Shown piece after piece: positions 1 through 8,852 of a stretch of 50,913 nt of DNA. The first letter of the stretch is position 1. Each line of letters starts with the position of its first letter. The stretch is from an uncultured Rhodospirillales bacterium (GTDB lineage: Bacteria > Pseudomonadota > Alphaproteobacteria > Azospirillales > Azospirillaceae): NCBI GenBank assembly GCA_903856295.1, contig CAIOBP010000172.1, forward strand, positions 1 through 50,913, written 5' to 3'. Both the position numbers and the translations under genes were made by a program. Under the pieces are notes generated by a model. It was not told the origin of the DNA and ran no database searches. It saw only the letters and a program-made list of their open reading frames with translations.

Positions 1-292
1 CGACCCGGTAAACCAGGACCAACCGCGTTAAAGAGTCCGATCTTGGCCGACATGAACGATACCACGACCAAACCCCGGTGCGCAGCTTCCCACCGCGCCT
101 TTGTGCGCAGTGTCACGGAAGGTCGCGGCCGGGGGGCGTTTCCACGCGCGTTCGATCGTTTCCTGCACCTCCGTTTTGACAAGTCGCGGGGACTGCGGGG
201 CGACCTTGCGTGAAGCACCGGGGCTGGGAAGGTCAGGCGCCGCCACTTCGCCGTAGGTGCGCTCGGAGTGATAGCTCCGGGCACCAGCGAGT

Positions 293-328
293 CCCCCGGC
301 ATCATGGCGTATGGTGCCGGGGCTTTTT
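293..328 (+). terminator. intrinsic terminator
   Basis: The arms CCCCGGCATCAT (294-305) and ATGGTGCCGGGG (311-322) form a 12-bp stem with one G-T pair and a 5-nt loop. It is followed by C and five T. No coding gene ends just upstream, so it may end a small RNA or a transcript entering from the left. Confidence 0.65.
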
Positions 329-508
329 CGGAATCGCCGGATTCGACCGCTGGCATCGATCCCGAGGTGGCGAGGCCGGATTCTGTCGAGACTGGGAAAC
401 TGCAACATAGAATGTGGGCGCATTTTACCAATGGCTTGATTTTACGAAATAATTTTAACGACCGATTCGAAATGAGCTGCCTTCGCCTGCCAGTTCAGCT
501 TTCAAAAG

Positions 509-663
509 TGCGCAGGCTACGCAGTGAGCTAAGTCTTTGATCTATTTATAGTGCGCAGCCTGCGCAGTGAATTGCGGCACTGCGCAGGTATCAGAGAAAG
601 CGGGCCAAGAGAGAGAAAAAGCAGCCCGGAATGGGGCGCGGGAAGGTCAAAACACTGCGCAGG
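509..663. repeat. cluster of CTGCGCAG palindromes
   Basis: CCTGCGCAGTG or its complement CACTGCGCAGG occurs at about 559-569, 578-588 and 653-663. A degenerate copy lies at 509-527, and a further half-site GTGCGCAG begins at 551. The core CTGCGCAG is self-complementary. The arrangement resembles a set of operator or iteron sites for a dimeric protein, but no cognate gene is visible. Confidence 0.5.
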
Positions 664-740
664 TTTACCTGCTAACCCTTGGGACTATTGAGGCTTTTTC
701 TTATCCATTTAAACCATGAGACTTTATTCTACAGGGTTAC

Positions 741-830
<90 letters not shown>

Positions 831-1279
831 TGCGTGCTGGCACAAGCCGCTCCCAGGCGTCGAGGCGAAACGCAACGACGTGGGAGCACCGCACCAACGG
901 CCGGCACCCTAGCGTGATTTCAGCCATGCCGCAACAAGATTAACGCCTCAAGACGCGCACCTGCGTGTGCTTCTTGAGGCTGTTGCGGCGCTTGACGACC
1001 CTGGCGAGTCCTGGAAAGGGGCTGCTGGCTGCCCGCCGTCCGGTCTCGGCGCAAAAAACAGGGGCGTCGTCAGAGGCGTCGCCGACAAGAAATCAATCAA
1101 GCTTGGGCGCAAGGCGACCGGAGGGGCATCGGATGCCTTGCACCGACCCCGGCCGGTCTCCCCGTTAACCTGGATTCGAAACCCTGCCGTATTCGGAAGC
1201 CACAGGCGATGCGGTCCTTGATTATATCCGGGCGGTCATTTAACCAGTAGAGGCGCAACCAAGGCCCGGATCGCCATCG
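831..1279. other. intergenic region with a large inverted repeat
   Basis: No gene is supported in these roughly 450 bases between tRNA-Ser and the proline-rich membrane protein. The only clear structure is the long stem at 928-989, listed separately. An overlapping 473-residue minus-strand frame is a high-GC antisense shadow of the downstream gene. Confidence 0.5.
928..989. repeat. long near-perfect inverted repeat
   Basis: GCCTCAAGA (945-953) pairs with TCTTGAGGC (972-980) and is capped by a further 6-bp stem (955-960 with 965-970). The outer arms GCCGCAACA (928-936) and TGTTGCGGC (981-989) continue the stem after an 8-nt bulge (937-944). It totals about 24 pairs. No T-tract follows, so it is not a standard terminator. 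It could be an RNA structure or a relic of a small mobile element. Confidence 0.6.
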
Positions 1280-2392
1280 ATGTTCGATATCTTCGCCACC
1301 ATTCTGTCTGCCGGTGTCGTCATCTCGGTGGTGACGCTGGTGGTTCATGAGCCGCTGCTGCTCGCGGCGGGAATATCGACCATTCTCGGTCTGCTGTTCC
1401 TGCTGCTGCCGATGTTCGCCAGCATGGTCCCGGTGATGGGCTACCTGCTGGTCTTCACCGGCATCGTCAGCCTGGGGTATGGCGTGCTCAGCACCCGTTC
1501 CTGGTTGAATGTGCTGCATGCCCGCCGCTTGCAGGCGCTGGCCCGGCGCCAGCAGCTTCAGGCCGCCCGAGCCCAGACCACCCCCGCGCAGCCGGATGTG
1601 GCCCCAGCCGCCGCCGCCAGCCGGGTCAGGGACGAGGATGGCGACGACGAGCTGCCGGCCCATATCGCCGCCCAGCTCGATGAAGAAGAAGCGCCCCGGG
1701 GCCGACGCAAGAGTTCGCTCTCCCGCGTCGGCCGCAGCCTCGGGCGCGGCGCTCCCGAGCCGGAGCCCGAACTCGAGATCGAAACCAAACCCAAGGGCAA
1801 GCCCTGGCGAAACCCCTACGACCGGCCCGCCGCCGCGGAAACGCCGACGCCGACGCCGACGCCGGCTCCCGCCCAACCGCCAGCGCCCACACCGGCACCG
1901 CCACCGGCTCCGGTCGCGCCGCCAGCGCCGCCGCCCATGCCCGTCCCGCCACCGCCCGCGCCCGCCCCGGTGGTGGTGGTGGTGCCGGCTCCCGCTCCCG
2001 TGCCCAGGCCGGCACAGCCGCTGAGCCGTGGCGCCGAGCGAATCAAGCGGATCAAGGACGAATTCCGGCGCGGACAGTCGCCTCGCCACCCCAAGCCGAA
2101 AGCCAAAGCCGCCATTCCGGAAGCGCCGCCGCCGCCACCCATGCCCGTGCCCGTGCCCGCTCCGCCGCTGCCACCTCCGCCCCCGCCTCCTCCACCGCCG
2201 CCGCCGGTTCGCGAAGACGAATCCGTGCTCAAGGCGCGCCGGCAGCGGGACCTTATGGAGCTTGACCTGCTCGATCTGGAGACGCTTGAAGCCCCGGCGC
2301 GCCGCCAGCCCGAGCGGGGAGAGGACGCGGACGCCGCCAGGGAAGCCAAGGGCGCCAAGCCGTTCCTCAGCCGCATGGCGCGCCGTTCGTGA
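1280..2392 (+). CDS. proline-rich membrane protein of unknown function
   Basis: This 370-residue protein has no family I can name. The first 70 or so residues hold two or three hydrophobic segments (about 4-24, 27-46 and 50-67), so it is anchored in the inner membrane. The rest is a long soluble tail that is acidic and basic by turns. The tail carries two proline-rich tracts (about residues 185-245 with PTPTPAP-type repeats, and about 285-315 with an uninterrupted run of around twelve prolines) and ends in a basic segment. Such tails usually act as periplasmic or cytoplasmic spacers or as protein-binding platforms. Codon third positions are strongly GC-biased in this frame, which separates it from the antisense frames. 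It is transcribed towards cysH but about 150 bases away. Confidence 0.8.
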   Translation: MFDIFATILSAGVVISVVTLVVHEPLLLAAGISTILGLLFLLLPMFASMVPVMGYLLVFTGIVSLGYGVLSTRSWLNVLHARRLQALARRQQLQAARAQTTPAQPDVAPAAAASRVRDEDGDDELPAHIAAQLDEEEAPRGRRKSSLSRVGRSLGRGAPEPEPELEIETKPKGKPWRNPYDRPAAAETPTPTPTPAPAQPPAPTPAPPPAPVAPPAPPPMPVPPPPAPAPVVVVVPAPAPVPRPAQPLSRGAERIKRIKDEFRRGQSPRHPKPKAKAAIPEAPPPPPMPVPVPAPPLPPPPPPPPPPPPVREDESVLKARRQRDLMELDLLDLETLEAPARRQPERGEDADAAREAKGAKPFLSRMARRS

Positions 2393-2461
2393 GGCTCGGC
2401 AGCGGCGCGACCGACAAACCACAGTAGCTGCATGTTGATTTGCTGTTATGCACAATATTCG

Positions 2462-2490
2462 TTGCGATATTCCGGCGCGCCGACTATCTT
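2462..2490 (+). promoter_or_regulatory. candidate sigma70-type promoter for cysH
   Basis: TTGCGA (2462-2467) and TATCTT (2485-2490) are separated by 17 bases. They lie in a locally AT-richer patch about 50 bases before the chosen cysH start. By position the promoter would drive cysH-cysD-cysNC. Confidence 0.45.
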
Positions 2491-2538
2491 GCTCAGCGTC
2501 AGGCACCGGATGACGCATTGCACGATGTTTTCCACACC

Positions 2539-3270
2539 ATGAACAGCCCCCCTTCCTCCCCCCCCCATGATCCCGAGGCCGTTCGCGCGCGGGCCGAGCG
2601 GGTGGCGGCGCGGGTCGCCGGCCTCGACGGCGCCGCGCTGCTGGAGCCGCTGATCCGCGACGAGTTCGCCGGCCGGCTGGCGCTGGTCTCGTCGTTCGGC
2701 ACCGAGTCGGCGGTGCTGCTGGCCCTGGCCGCCGAGGTCGATCCTTCGGTGCCGGTGCTGTTCATCGACACCGGCGCGCTGTTCGGCGAAACCCGGCGCT
2801 ATCGCGACCAGCTGATCGCGCAACTCGGCCTGACCGATGTCCGCACCATTACTCCCGATCCCAAGGAGTTGCGCGCCGCCGATGCCGATGGCCTGCTGTT
2901 TCAGCGCGACCCCGACGCCTGCTGTCACGTCCGCAAGGTGCTGCCGCTGGAGCGCGCCCTCGCCGGCTTCGATGCCTGGATCAGCGGCCGCAAGCGCTAT
3001 CACGGCGCCACCCGCACCGAATTGCCGGTGATCGAGGCCGACCGGAGCTGGATCAAGATCAACCCGCTGGTCGCCTGGCCGCGCGAGCGCCTGACCACCG
3101 AGTTCGAACGCCGCGGCCTGCCCGCCCACCCGCTGGAAGCCGATGGCTTCCTCTCCATCGGCTGTATGCCCTGCTCCGAGCGGACGGCGCCGGGGGGCGA
3201 CATCCGCGCCGGGCGCTGGGCCGGCAAGGACAAGACCGAATGCGGCATTCACCGCCGCCCCGCCGCCTGA
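2539..3270 (+). CDS. cysH: adenylyl-sulfate (APS) reductase, assimilatory
   Basis: Reduces activated sulfate to sulfite with thioredoxin or glutathione in cysteine synthesis; cytoplasmic. The 243-residue protein shows the CysH fold: SSFGTES (PP-loop-like, about 51-57), a CC pair (128-129), CMPC (209-212) and the catalytic ECGIH tail (Cys236). The CC...CxxC set is the ligand set of a [4Fe-4S] cluster, which marks APS rather than PAPS reductases. This fits the adjacent ATP sulfurylase. The frame stays open to 2440, but I start at 2539 because the extra 33 residues would lie over the likely promoter and do not look like CysH. It is the first gene of cysH-cysD-cysNC, 39 bases before cysD. Confidence 0.93.
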   Translation: MNSPPSSPPHDPEAVRARAERVAARVAGLDGAALLEPLIRDEFAGRLALVSSFGTESAVLLALAAEVDPSVPVLFIDTGALFGETRRYRDQLIAQLGLTDVRTITPDPKELRAADADGLLFQRDPDACCHVRKVLPLERALAGFDAWISGRKRYHGATRTELPVIEADRSWIKINPLVAWPRERLTTEFERRGLPAHPLEADGFLSIGCMPCSERTAPGGDIRAGRWAGKDKTECGIHRRPAA

Positions 3271-3309
3271 CACACGCATCACACGCTCTTTACCAGGGAA
3301 ATCAGGTCC

Positions 3310-4110
3310 ATGGATCAGCTTTCGGCCCTTGAGGACCAGAGCATCTACATCTTCCGCGAAGCCTTCAACCGGCTCGACAAGCTGGCCATGCTGTGGTCGA
3401 TCGGCAAGGACAGCAACGTCATGCTCTGGCTGGCGAAGAAGGCGTTCTTCGGCCATGTGCCGTTCCCGGTGCTCCATGTCGACACCCACTACAAGATTCC
3501 CGAGATGATCGAGTTCCGTGACCGCATGGCCAAGGAATGGAAGCTCGACCTGATCGTCGGCGAGAACCGCGCCGCCCTCGATGCCGGCATGGGGCCGGAG
3601 CGCGGCCGGATCACCTGCTGCACCGCCCTCAAGACCGACGGCCTGAAAACCCTGATCGGCGACAACGGCTTCACCGCCGTGTTCGCCGGCATCCGCCGCG
3701 ACGAGGACGGCACCCGGGCCAAGGAGCGGGTGTTCAGCCCGCGCACCCAAAACGCCGAGTGGGACTTCCGCGACCAGCCGCCGGAATTCTGGGACCAGTT
3801 CAAGACCACCTTCCCGCCCGGCACCTCGTTGCGCGTCCACCCGATCCTGCATTGGACCGAACTGGATGTCTGGCGCTACATCAAGCGCGAGAATATTCCG
3901 CTGGTCGATCTTTATTTTACGAAGAATGGCCGCCGCTACCGTTCGCTCGGCTGCGCCCCCTGCACCGCGCCGATCGAGAGCCAGGCCAGCACCGTCGACG
4001 AGATCATCGCCGAGTTGGAGCGCAGCAACACCTCGGAGCGCGCCGGCCGCGCCCAGGACAAGGTCTCGGAAGACGCTTTCGAAAAGCTGCGCGCCGGCGG
4101 GTATATGTGA
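3310..4110 (+). CDS. cysD: sulfate adenylyltransferase subunit 2
   Basis: Small subunit of ATP sulfurylase, which forms APS from ATP and sulfate together with the CysN GTPase. The 266-residue protein has the PP-loop SIGKDS at residues 30-35. The conserved stretches following it ([37 protein letters not shown]) match CysD along its whole length. Length is normal. It sits between cysH and the cysN/C fusion on the same strand. The stop codon overlaps an ATG (TGATG at 4108-4112) opening a 38-codon frame, which I regard as incidental. Confidence 0.95.
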   Translation: MDQLSALEDQSIYIFREAFNRLDKLAMLWSIGKDSNVMLWLAKKAFFGHVPFPVLHVDTHYKIPEMIEFRDRMAKEWKLDLIVGENRAALDAGMGPERGRITCCTALKTDGLKTLIGDNGFTAVFAGIRRDEDGTRAKERVFSPRTQNAEWDFRDQPPEFWDQFKTTFPPGTSLRVHPILHWTELDVWRYIKRENIPLVDLYFTKNGRRYRSLGCAPCTAPIESQASTVDEIIAELERSNTSERAGRAQDKVSEDAFEKLRAGGYM

Positions 4111-4153
4111 TGTCGGCACGCGAAACCAACGACACAGTGCCGGCGCCGGCATC

Positions 4154-4210
4154 CGGCCGCGACTGCGGCCGCGCGCCACGTGGCGCGGAAGTCCCGCCTG
4201 GGCGGGACTT
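4154..4210. repeat. three back-to-back hairpins between cysD and cysNC
   Basis: Three adjacent inverted repeats lie in the cysD-cysNC gap: CGGCCGC/GCGGCCG (4154-4160 and 4165-4171), the 16-base palindrome CGCGCCACGTGGCGCG (4172-4187), and AAGTCCCGCC/GGCGGGACTT (4189-4198 and 4201-4210). None has a T-tract. They could stabilise or process the mRNA between the two subunits. Confidence 0.7.
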
Positions 4211-4236
4211 CATCAGCAAAATATGAGAATGCCCAG

Positions 4237-6135
4237 ATGAACGCCATATCCCCCCAGAGCCTCGCGACCCAGCGCCGCCTGCCGATCGTGATCGTCGGCC
4301 ATGTCGATCACGGCAAGTCGACGCTGGTCGGCCGCCTGCTCAACGACACCGGCTCCCTGCCCGAGGGCAAGGTCGAGGCGATGCGCGAAATGAGCCGCCG
4401 CCGCGGCATGCCCTTCGAGTGGTCGTTCGTGATGGACGCGCTTCAGGCCGAGCGCGACCAGGGCATCACCATCGACACCACCCAGGTGCGCTTCCAGACC
4501 GCGACCCGGCCCTATGTCATCATCGACGCACCGGGACACAAAGAGTTCCTGAAGAACATGGTGACCGGCGCCGCCAGCGCCGACGCCGCGCTGCTGGTGA
4601 TCGACGTCACCGAGGGCGCGCTGGAACAGTCGCGCCGCCACGCCTATTTGTTGCATCTGCTCGGCGTCCGTCAGGTCGCGGTGGTGATCAACAAGATGGA
4701 CATGTGCGACTTTGCCGAGACGCGCTACCACGAGGTGGCCAAGGGCATTCTCGGCTATCTCGAAGAAATCGGCGTCACGCCCTCGGCGGTGGTGCCGATC
4801 TCGGCCCGCCACGGCAACAACATCGTGCTGCGCTGCAAGCACATGGGCTGGTACACCGGCCCGACGGTCGCCGAGGCCCTCGACGCCTTCAAACCGCCGA
4901 AATCGCTGACCGACCATCCGCTGCGCTTTCCGGTCCAGGACGTCTACAAGTTCGACGAACGCCGGATCATCGCCGGCCGCATCGAGAGCGGCGGGTTGGC
5001 GGTGGGCGATACTCTGATCTTTTCTCCCGGTGGCCGCACCGCCAAAATCCTGACCATCGAGAGCTGGAACGAAACCGGGAAGCGCACCAGCGCCGTCGCC
5101 GGGCAGTCGGTGGGCATCACCCTCGACCAGCAGATTTTCATCGAACGCGGCCACATCGCCGCCCGCGCCGAGGCCCGGCCGGTCGAGACCCACACCATCC
5201 GGGTCAATCTGTTCTGGCTCGGCCACGAACCGCTGGTGGTCGGGCGCTCCTACATCCTCAAGTTGGGCACCGCCGAGCATGATGTCACGGTCCAGGCGGT
5301 CGAGCGGGTGATCGACGTCGAGGACTTGTCGGGGCATGGCGGCGACCGGGTCGAGCGCAACGGCGTCGGCGAGGTCGTGCTGCACAGCCGCTCGACCCTG
5401 GTGGTCGATGATTTCGCCGATCTCTCGCGTACCGGCCGCGCGGTGCTGGTCGATGGCTACGACGTGGTCGGCGGCTGCATCATCCAGCAGCCGAAGACCG
5501 ACGATCTGCCGGCACACCATCATCTGATCGCCACCGAACACACCCTGACCGCCGAAGAGCGCTCGATCAGCAACGGCCATCTCGGCGGCATTCTGTGGCT
5601 GACCGGGCTCTCCGGCTCGGGCAAGTCGACCCTGGCCATGGGGCTGGAGCGCGAACTGTTCCGCAAGGGCGTGCAGATTTGCGCCCTCGATGGCGACGCC
5701 GTGCGCCAGGGCCTGAATGCCGACCTCGGTTTCTCGCCTGAAGACCGGGCCGAGAACATCCGCCGGGTGGCCCAGGTGGCGCGTCTCTTTGCCGAGAGCG
5801 GCATGATCGTGGTTACCGCCTTCATCTCACCGACCCGCGCCGATCGCGCCATCGCCCGCGACGTCGGCGGCGCCTTCTTCCACGAGATCCATGTCGCCGC
5901 CGATCTCGAGACCTGCGAGGGCCGCGACGCCAAGGGCCTCTATAAGAAGGCCCGCGCCGGCCTGATCCCCCAGTTCACCGGCGTCTCGGCCCCTTACGAA
6001 GCCCCGACCTCGCCGGAGTTGGTGCTCGACACCGCCAAATTCTCCGCCGAAGCCTGCCTTGCCGACCTTGCCCGCTACGCCGAGTTGGCCCTGATCCGCC
6101 CGGTGCGCCGGGGCGCCAAGGTCAAGGTGGCGTGA
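4237..6135 (+). CDS. cysNC: bifunctional sulfate adenylyltransferase subunit 1 / adenylylsulfate kinase
   Basis: This is a fusion of CysN, the GTPase that drives ATP sulfurylase, and CysC, the APS kinase. The 632-residue protein starts with GHVDHGKST (residues 21-29), followed by the translation-factor GTPase motifs DAPGH and NKMD and two beta-barrel domains. The C-terminal kinase begins around residue 450 with P-loop GLSGSGKST (about 456-464) and contains FISPTRADR and a normal PAPS-synthase end. I start at the ATG at 4237. The open frame extends upstream only through the hairpin repeats from a GTG. With an APS-type CysH next door, the kinase product PAPS may serve sulfation rather than reduction; that is inference. 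Confidence 0.95.
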   Translation: MNAISPQSLATQRRLPIVIVGHVDHGKSTLVGRLLNDTGSLPEGKVEAMREMSRRRGMPFEWSFVMDALQAERDQGITIDTTQVRFQTATRPYVIIDAPGHKEFLKNMVTGAASADAALLVIDVTEGALEQSRRHAYLLHLLGVRQVAVVINKMDMCDFAETRYHEVAKGILGYLEEIGVTPSAVVPISARHGNNIVLRCKHMGWYTGPTVAEALDAFKPPKSLTDHPLRFPVQDVYKFDERRIIAGRIESGGLAVGDTLIFSPGGRTAKILTIESWNETGKRTSAVAGQSVGITLDQQIFIERGHIAARAEARPVETHTIRVNLFWLGHEPLVVGRSYILKLGTAEHDVTVQAVERVIDVEDLSGHGGDRVERNGVGEVVLHSRSTLVVDDFADLSRTGRAVLVDGYDVVGGCIIQQPKTDDLPAHHHLIATEHTLTAEERSISNGHLGGILWLTGLSGSGKSTLAMGLERELFRKGVQICALDGDAVRQGLNADLGFSPEDRAENIRRVAQVARLFAESGMIVVTAFISPTRADRAIARDVGGAFFHEIHVAADLETCEGRDAKGLYKKARAGLIPQFTGVSAPYEAPTSPELVLDTAKFSAEACLADLARYAELALIRPVRRGAKVKVA

Positions 6136-6168
6136 ACGGCGACTTGAAATCCGGCGCAACCGGTTCTA

Positions 6169-6191
6169 TTATGGTTCCATAACGGTATCAT
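6169..6191 (+). promoter_or_regulatory. candidate operator and -10 of the VapBC-like pair
   Basis: TTATGG-TT-CCATAA (6169-6182) is a perfect inverted repeat. It is directly followed by a -10-like TATCAT (6186-6191) and lies 23 bases before the antitoxin start. Ribbon-helix-helix antitoxins normally bind such palindromes over their own promoter. Confidence 0.55.
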
Positions 6192-6204
6192 ATAGGAGCC
6201 GGCC

Positions 6205-6441
6205 ATGCCTGCCAGTCTCTCGATCAAGAACGTCCCCGACGAAACCCTGGAGCGTCTGCGCCGCCGTGCCGAGAGCAACCACCGCTCGCTGCAAGGTGAG
6301 GTGATGTCGATCCTCGAGAGCGCCGTCCGGCCGCAAATCCGCCTGACGCCGATGGAGGTCTATGAGCGCGTCAAGGCTCTGGGCATCACGACCCCCTCCG
6401 AGTCCGTGGCGATAATCCGAGAAGACCGTGACAGCCGTTAA
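6205..6441 (+). CDS. FitA/VapB-type antitoxin
   Basis: This 78-residue protein has a ribbon-helix-helix N-terminus (ASLSIKNVPDETLERLRRRAESNHRSLQ). This is the DNA-binding part of FitA/VapB-like antitoxins, which neutralise the partner toxin and repress their own operon. The C-terminal half is the expected toxin-binding tail. It overlaps the PIN-domain gene by 14 bases and is preceded by a good Shine-Dalgarno (AGGAG) and a palindrome suited to autoregulation. Family-level assignment is firm; the exact subfamily is not. Confidence 0.88.
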   Translation: MPASLSIKNVPDETLERLRRRAESNHRSLQGEVMSILESAVRPQIRLTPMEVYERVKALGITTPSESVAIIREDRDSR

Positions 6442-6823
6442 GGTCGTAGACGCTTCGGCCCTGGGCGCATTGCTGTTCGGGGAGCCCGAGGGAAAATTCG
6501 CCGCCATCGAGCTTGCCGAGGGGCACCTTGTGGCACCATCCCTGCTGTATCTCGAACTCGCCAACATTTATTTGAAAAAGCTGCGGCGCGCCCCCGAGTT
6601 GGCCGGCATGCTGGAAGCCGGCTTCGCCTGTCTCGGCACCATGGCGATCGAGATCGTTGAGATCGATTACAAGGGAGCGGCGGAAATTCGTCTTCTTGCC
6701 GAATCCCAAAAACTCTCGGCCTATGACGCCAGCTATCTCTGGCTGGCGTTGGCCATGAACGCAGAACTCGTGACGCTGGACCGGCGCTTGGCCGCCGCAC
6801 TTCCCGGCCCTTACCAGAACTGA
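6428..6823 (+). CDS. VapC-type PIN-domain ribonuclease toxin
   Basis: This 131-residue PIN-domain protein has the acidic residues of the Mg2+-dependent nuclease centre: Asp8 in VVDASAL, a Glu in LYLELANI (about residue 39), Asp in SAYDASYL (about 98) and Asp in LVTLDRR (about 116). VapC toxins cleave tRNA or rRNA when freed from the antitoxin. It overlaps the antitoxin gene by 14 bases, so the two are translationally coupled. A TerB-like gene starts eight bases downstream. Confidence 0.9.
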   Translation: MTAVKVVDASALGALLFGEPEGKFAAIELAEGHLVAPSLLYLELANIYLKKLRRAPELAGMLEAGFACLGTMAIEIVEIDYKGAAEIRLLAESQKLSAYDASYLWLALAMNAELVTLDRRLAAALPGPYQN

Positions 6824-6831
6824 GGCAGGCG

Positions 6832-7227
6832 ATGCTGCTGTATAAATTTTCCCCTGGACAGAAGTTCACCTTCCTCAAGCTGGTCCGCGACATTGCGACC
6901 GCCGACAAGACCCTTCAATCCGGCGAGCGCGATATCATCCGCGAGTTGTGTGATGAGATGGACATCTCTCTTGTCAACATAACCACCACGCTCGACCATA
7001 ATTCCTTGTCGGAAATCTTCAACACCCGCGAGTCCAGGGTCCTGGTCATGATCGAGCTGGCCAGGATCTCGCTGTCCGACAAGGTGTTCGCGTTCGGGGA
7101 AAGCGAAATCCTCAATGGCACCCGGATCAAGTTCGGCTTCTCCAAGAAGGAGATGAACGACATCCTGCGACTGGCCGAAGTCTATGGCCTGCTGCGCCAG
7201 GGCATCAAGATGCTGGCGGCGGGCTAG
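6832..7227 (+). CDS. TerB-like (tellurite-resistance-family) helical protein
   Basis: This 131-residue, all-helical protein resembles the TerB/DjlA-N-terminal fold, for example FLKLVRDIATADKTLQSGERDIIREL near the N-terminus with the acidic residues that bind metal in that family. No signal peptide or membrane segment is seen. It follows the PIN toxin by eight bases and probably shares its transcript. It ends seven bases from the convergent aat gene. The function of stand-alone TerB-like proteins is not settled; assignment rests on motif resemblance. Confidence 0.6.
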   Translation: MLLYKFSPGQKFTFLKLVRDIATADKTLQSGERDIIRELCDEMDISLVNITTTLDHNSLSEIFNTRESRVLVMIELARISLSDKVFAFGESEILNGTRIKFGFSKKEMNDILRLAEVYGLLRQGIKMLAAG

Positions 7228-7234
7228 CGTCGCC

Positions 7235-7912
7235 TTACTCCGCCGGTGCCAGGGCGAACAGCGCCTCGAAATCCTCCGCCCCCGGTTCGGCGCCCTCGAA
7301 ATCGCCGTCGCTCTCGGTCGCCTCGTAGAGCAGCCAGCGGTAGTCGTCGCGGGGAATCTCGATGGCGCCGAACTGGCTGAGGTGATCGGTGACGAACTGG
7401 GTGTCGAGCAGCGAAAAGCCGCCCCGGCGCAGGCGGGCGACCAGATGAATCAGTGCCACCTTGCTGGCATCGGTGACCAGGCTGAACATGCTCTCGCCGA
7501 AAAAGGCGCCACCGAGCGAGACGCCGTACAGCCCGCCGACCAGCGTGCCATTCTGCCAGGTTTCGACGCTGTGGGCTTGGCCGTTCCGGTGCAACCGGCA
7601 ATAGAGATCGAGAATTTCCCGGTTGATCCAGGTGGTTGGCCGGGCCCCGGCGCAGCCCTCCATCACCGTGCGAAAGGCCGAGTTGACCCGGACCTCGAAC
7701 ACGCCGCGACGAACGGTGCGGCGCAGCTTGCGCGGCACGTGGAAGGTGTCGAGCGGCAGGATGCCGCGAAAGTCCGGATCGTACCAGTACAGCTCCGAAG
7801 CCTGCGCGCTCTCCGCCATCGGAAACAGGCCGTTGGCGTAGGCGTGCAGGAGAAGCTGGGGGGAAAGCTCGACCGGCCTGCCGCCTTCGTCCCGCGCCTC
7901 CAGCCCGGTCAA
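7235..7912 (-). CDS. aat: leucyl/phenylalanyl-tRNA--protein transferase
   Basis: Adds Leu or Phe to proteins with N-terminal Arg or Lys, marking them for ClpS/ClpAP (N-degron pathway); cytoplasmic. The diagnostic blocks are present: [16 protein letters not shown] near the N-terminus, [37 protein letters not shown] and [16 protein letters not shown]. The frame has no ATG near the right place. The best start is a TTG at 7912 that overlaps the ilvE stop (TTGA), giving 225 residues, the usual length. This implies translational coupling to ilvE. The start codon is the least certain part. Confidence 0.9.
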   Translation of the reverse strand: MTGLEARDEGGRPVELSPQLLLHAYANGLFPMAESAQASELYWYDPDFRGILPLDTFHVPRKLRRTVRRGVFEVRVNSAFRTVMEGCAGARPTTWINREILDLYCRLHRNGQAHSVETWQNGTLVGGLYGVSLGGAFFGESMFSLVTDASKVALIHLVARLRRGGFSLLDTQFVTDHLSQFGAIEIPRDDYRWLLYEATESDGDFEGAEPGAEDFEALFALAPAE

Positions 7913-8769
7913 GAGCGGACCAGCGCGGAATAATCGGCCATCAGCGCCGCGGTGATCGGGCCGGGGCTGGCGTATTCCAGATCGTCGATCCGCCCGACCG
8001 GGGTCACCTCGGCGGCGGTGCCGGTGAGGAAGACCTCGGAGAAGTCCTTGAGGTCTTTCGGCCAGATCGCCCGTTCGATCACCTCGATGCCGCGCTTGCG
8101 CGCCAGCTCGATCACGGTGCGCCGGGTGATGCCGTCGAGGAAGCAGTCGGGGGTCGGAGTGTGGATGCGCCCGTCCTTGATCAGGAAGATGTTGGCCCCG
8201 GTGGCCTCGGCGACCTGCCCCCGGTAATCGAGCATCAGGGAATCGTTGCAGCCGTTCTGCTCGGCGCTGTGTTTCGAGAGGGTGCAGATCATGTAGAGAC
8301 CCGCCGCCTTGGCCGCCACCGGCGCGCACTCCGGCGAGGGCCGGCGCCAGCGCGAGGTCTCGAGCCGCACGCCGTCGGGCAGGTATTTGCCCCACTCCCA
8401 GACCGCGATGGCCAGATTGATGCGGTTGAACTGGGCGGCGACGCCCATCAGCTCGCTGCCGCGCCACGCCACCGGCCGCACATAGCCATCGGCGAAGCCC
8501 ATGGCCGCCACGGTCTCGCGGGTGGCCTCGTCGATCTCGGCGACGCTGTAGGGAATGGTGAAGCCCAGCAACTGGCCCGATTTCACCAGCCGTTCGCTGT
8601 GCTCGGTCAGCTTGAAGACGCGGCCGTTGTAAAACCGCTCTCCTTCGAATACACAACTTCCGTAGTGCAAGCCATGGGTCAGGACGTGAACCTTGGCCTC
8701 GCGCCACGGCACCATCACGCCGTTCACCCAGATCACACCGTCGCGGTCATCGTAAGGGAGCATGGCCAT
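7909..8769 (-). CDS. ilvE: branched-chain amino acid aminotransferase
   Basis: PLP enzyme for the last step of valine, leucine and isoleucine synthesis. The 286-residue protein has the class IV aminotransferase features: [16 protein letters not shown], the PLP lysine in [10 protein letters not shown] (about residue 154), [14 protein letters not shown] and [12 protein letters not shown]. The frame is open to 8835. I start at 8769 because AAGGA lies about ten bases upstream, and a start at 8835 would leave only 17 bases to the divergent regulator. It is divergent from the OmpR-type regulator and coupled to aat downstream. Confidence 0.92.
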   Translation of the reverse strand: MAMLPYDDRDGVIWVNGVMVPWREAKVHVLTHGLHYGSCVFEGERFYNGRVFKLTEHSERLVKSGQLLGFTIPYSVAEIDEATRETVAAMGFADGYVRPVAWRGSELMGVAAQFNRINLAIAVWEWGKYLPDGVRLETSRWRRPSPECAPVAAKAAGLYMICTLSKHSAEQNGCNDSLMLDYRGQVAEATGANIFLIKDGRIHTPTPDCFLDGITRRTVIELARKRGIEVIERAIWPKDLKDFSEVFLTGTAAEVTPVGRIDDLEYASPGPITAALMADYSALVRS

Positions 8770-8852
8770 GCCGGCAGTATCCTTGAATCCGTTGAGGTTC
8801 CGGTAGCTAACATCCCGCCCCGGCCAAGTCAACATGAGGGAGCCGCGCCGTC

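Larger units (their letters stand above)
1..740. other. gene-poor stretch with TGCGCAG repeats next to tRNA-Ser
   Basis: No convincing protein gene is seen. Open frames here lack recognisable motifs and have no good ribosome-binding sites. Visible contents are a strong intrinsic terminator at 293-328, an AT-richer block around 420-480, and at least seven copies of the word TGCGCAG (near 79, 105, 510, 552, 561, 581 and 656). Several copies sit inside the longer palindromic context CACTGCGCAGG or its complement. The stretch lies directly beyond the 3' end of the tRNA-Ser gene, a common integration point for mobile elements, so it may be the edge of an island extending left of the window. That is inference. 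Confidence 0.5.

Noticed and set aside
274-323. Riboswitch or SRP RNA in the left-edge gap
   Set aside because: I compared the region with 4.5S RNA and common riboswitch cores and found no conserved core; only the terminator stem is solid.
28-423. A 131-codon minus-strand frame in the left-edge gap
   Set aside because: No family resemblance, unusual composition and no ribosome-binding site; it crosses the terminator hairpin on the opposite strand.
1097-2518. A 473-codon minus-strand frame rich in Arg and Gly
   Set aside because: Antisense shadow of the proline-rich membrane protein; GGC/CGG-type runs are the complement of its Pro and Ala codons.
2446-4179. A 577-codon minus-strand frame opposite cysH and cysD
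   Set aside because: Shadow of two clear sulfate-assimilation genes; no motifs and no ribosome-binding site.
4110-4226. A 38-codon frame overlapping the cysD stop (TGATG)
   Set aside because: It is made largely of the hairpin repeats and has no ribosome-binding site of its own; a leader peptide is not supported.
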